Positions 48,760 to 50,297 of a stretch of DNA of 50,297 nt are shown one piece after another. Below the pieces are notes generated by a model. That model saw only the letters and a program-made list of their open reading frames with translations, had not been told where the DNA came from and ran no database searches. The position numbers and the translations under genes were made by a program. Numbering within the stretch: position 1 is the first letter of the stretch; each line of letters opens with the position of its first letter. The stretch is taken from the NCBI GenBank assembly GCA_011800805.1, contig MPNW01000278.1, forward strand, positions 7,381-57,677. Reading direction: 5' to 3'. The DNA is from Hirudo medicinalis (Eukaryota; Annelida; Clitellata; Hirudinida; Hirudinidae).

Positions 48760-48776
48760 AGCCCTTAGATAATACC

Positions 48777-49740
48777 ATGGGTATTTACTCAAGTCACCCC
48801 AAGCGCCCTCTAAAATCTGCGCAACAGGTAATTATCAATTCTTTGCAGAGCTCTTTCCATAACTTACATGTAATTTCTTATAAAAAAAAAAGTCCTATGA
48901 TATTACCAAAATACTTGAGAGCGCCGAAGTGACAACAGGGCAAGAAATACCAAGCAGCGCGAAGGTATCAGTTACCACTTCATTATATAATTGGCTTCAT
49001 TTTCCATATCATATCATATTTATAGGTGGAATCCAAACAAATAGAGGACATTGTGATTTTCGATGAGGAAAACGACAGCGCAGAAGTATATCATAGAATC
49101 TTGTAATTGAACTCTTTAATTTTTCATTTATTGTTCAAAACAATCCTTCTGCAGCCTTTGCCCTTTCATCATCTACTTGGGATCTGAATGGGTTTCCTCA
49201 ACGGACATCAATAAGGCCCAGTCGCTACTGAAAATTAAATATCCGAAAATTGGAGGTAAACCATTTTATTAAAACAAATTTAATAATACATTGACAATTC
49301 CAAAATTTTCAGCCTTTATGACTCCGATTTTATAAAGCGTGGAACCTCTACCTGCAGAATTCAATGCTGGACCGCCCACAACAAATTTCGTTCAGATTAT
49401 GAACTTGGGTTCACACTGGGTGACTCTATCAAACCTGAATTCCGGACCGGATGAAGTTTATTTGTATGATAGTTTAAACTACGCTATCAACGAACAAGCA
49501 AAGGACGATAGCCAGAAATTTTATTCAAGGTCCGGTGCTCAGAATCATACGAAAAGGAGTCCAGCAGCAACAAGGTTATGACGATTGCGGCCCTATGGCC
49601 ATTGCATTCGCACATTCACTGTGCTCTGGCAATAACCCTAGTAGTTGCAATTACACCCAGAAAAATCTCAGGGAGGCTGTAATCCGGTCATTCTCAGATG
49701 AAGATATCGACATACCTATGACAAGAGCAAAGGTAACCTA
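48777..49740 (+). pseudogene. Ulp1/C48-type cysteine protease locus, disrupted
   Basis: Spliced pieces with agreeing phases: 48777-48827, 49026-49102, 49155-49255, 49313 onward. They read GSEWVSSTDINKAQSLLK and KIKYPKIG, then FVQIMNLGSHWVTLSNLN and DEVYLYDSLNYAI, and in another frame QQQQGYDDCGPMAIAFAHSL. This matches a class of Ulp1-like domain proteins with the catalytic order His (GSHW), Asp (YDSL), Gln (QQQG), Cys (DDCG). Two lesions: an in-frame TAA at 49333-49335, explained by one C-to-T change in a CAA codon, and a 1-nt frameshift near 49530. Such domains remove SUMO-like tags and are also carried by some transposons; which applies here is open. An LTR element starts 57 bases after the ORF end. 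Confidence 0.65.
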
Positions 49741-49796
49741 ACATTTGTTCGCAGTGGTTCAGAAAATAGTCATTTACTGAAAATAGTCATTAAGAA

Positions 49797-50133
49797 TGTT
49801 AATGTTCAAAGATGCGCGAAGACTATGGTGTCATAAACTTCGAGGTCTGGTGCGATAGTAAACTCAATTGGATCAAAAATCCTAGGAGGAAGAAGGAAGT
49901 TATGGCTTCGTGCGACAACTGCCTCTGATGGTATCACCGATACTGCCAGAGGATACCGAATCGCGTCCTTCTGTATGGAAGTGATTGGATCTGCAGTCAT
50001 TGACCCAAAATTCGTTTACCTCCTTTAGAGGAGTTCGATGACAATGATAAACAATGAAAAATAAAATAATAAAAAACAAATGCTTATATTCTATATTCTA
50101 CATTCTACATTCTACTTCGATAAGAACATAACA
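49797..50133 (+). mobile_element. 5' LTR of a gypsy-type retrotransposon
   Basis: The LTR runs from TGTTAATGTTC to AAGAACATAACA (337 bp; TGTTA/TAACA inverted ends), with AATAAA about 75 bases before its end. Two bases later comes TGGCGCAGTCGCAGGAT (50136-50152), resembling the tRNA-Ser primer site of elements such as 17.6 and 297. A gag-like ORF follows. The element continues off the right edge, so the 3' LTR and duplication cannot be seen. Confidence 0.75.
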
Positions 50134-50186
50134 ATTGGCGCAGTCGCAGGATAATTTTTTTTACTTCAAAATAACTTCGATTCAAC

Positions 50187-50297
50187 ATGGCCGACAAACT
50201 TAACCAAATTGTGCAAGCTTTTTCGGAGATGCTGGCCAAGCAAGCAGAGGAGCAGAACAACAAAATGCTTCAACTAATCCAGGGTTTACAGTCAACC
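50187..50297 (+). CDS. Start of retrotransposon gag ORF (partial)
   Basis: The ATG 35 bases after the primer-binding site opens a frame (MADKLNQIVQAFSEM, then AKQAEEQNNKMLQLIQ) that is still open at the window edge. The helical, Gln/Glu-rich N-terminus is typical of gag proteins in gypsy elements. Only 37 codons are visible. Confidence 0.6.
   Translation, partial: MADKLNQIVQAFSEMLAKQAEEQNNKMLQLIQGLQST

Noticed and set aside
1..50297. tRNA or rRNA genes and CRISPR arrays
   Set aside because: Only SINE-type tRNA-like heads were seen; no intact cloverleaf gene, rRNA motif or spaced direct-repeat array was found by eye.

Overview
This is a eukaryotic nuclear window from an AT-rich, intron-dense invertebrate genome. 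All intact genes are split by GT-AG introns with long AT-rich gaps. The NitFhit fusion gene is an architecture known from flies and nematodes and absent from vertebrates, so a bilaterian invertebrate is likely; a lophotrochozoan such as an annelid is only a guess. There are no operons, CRISPR arrays or prokaryotic features. Most short ORFs are exon pieces, shadows or transposon debris.

Six host genes could be assembled. Left to right: (1) an ANKAR-like ankyrin/armadillo gene on the minus strand (2677-12433, about 19 exons, about 1370 aa); (2) NitFhit on plus (14024-20616, 11 exons), a nitrilase fused to a HIT hydrolase, with an apparent 1-nt frameshift in its last exon; (3) tafazzin on minus (20972-24036, 8 exons, 264 aa); (4) a CAT-type cationic amino acid transporter on plus (25977-30101, 13 exons, 639 aa); (5) a POGLUT2/3-type ER O-glucosyltransferase on plus (34078-39392, 11 exons, 495 aa), whose last 5-codon exon supplies an RDEL signal; (6) ALG8 on minus (39928-48043, 12 exons, 506 aa). 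For models 3, 4, 5 and 6 the exon phases match and the summed coding length is a multiple of three. ANKAR and NitFhit diverge; NitFhit and tafazzin converge with probably overlapping 3' UTRs; tafazzin and CAT diverge; POGLUT2/3 and ALG8 converge. A decayed Ulp1-type (C48) protease locus lies at 48.8-49.7 kb, and an unrecognised ORF with an in-frame stop lies at the left edge.

The rest is mostly mobile DNA: five copies of a tRNA-derived SINE with two tail types; a LINE with RNase H (44.8-46.5 kb) and three tiny inserts carrying the same 3' tail, each with target-site duplications; other LINE reverse transcriptase debris (8.1-9.5, 13.5 and 31 kb); two non-autonomous hAT elements with perfect 8-bp duplications; two oppositely oriented solo LTRs of one family (32.3 and 48.5 kb); a compact LTR element without pol inside ALG8; a gypsy pol fragment; and the 5' end of another LTR retrotransposon running off the right edge. 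Three single-N positions are flanked by identical 60-123 bp copies and look like assembly joins rather than biology.

I found no coherent new multigene system. The most interesting points are the RDEL micro-exon with an open retained-intron alternative, the two-tailed SINE, the minimal LINE-tail inserts, and the pol-less LTR element with an acidic ORF.
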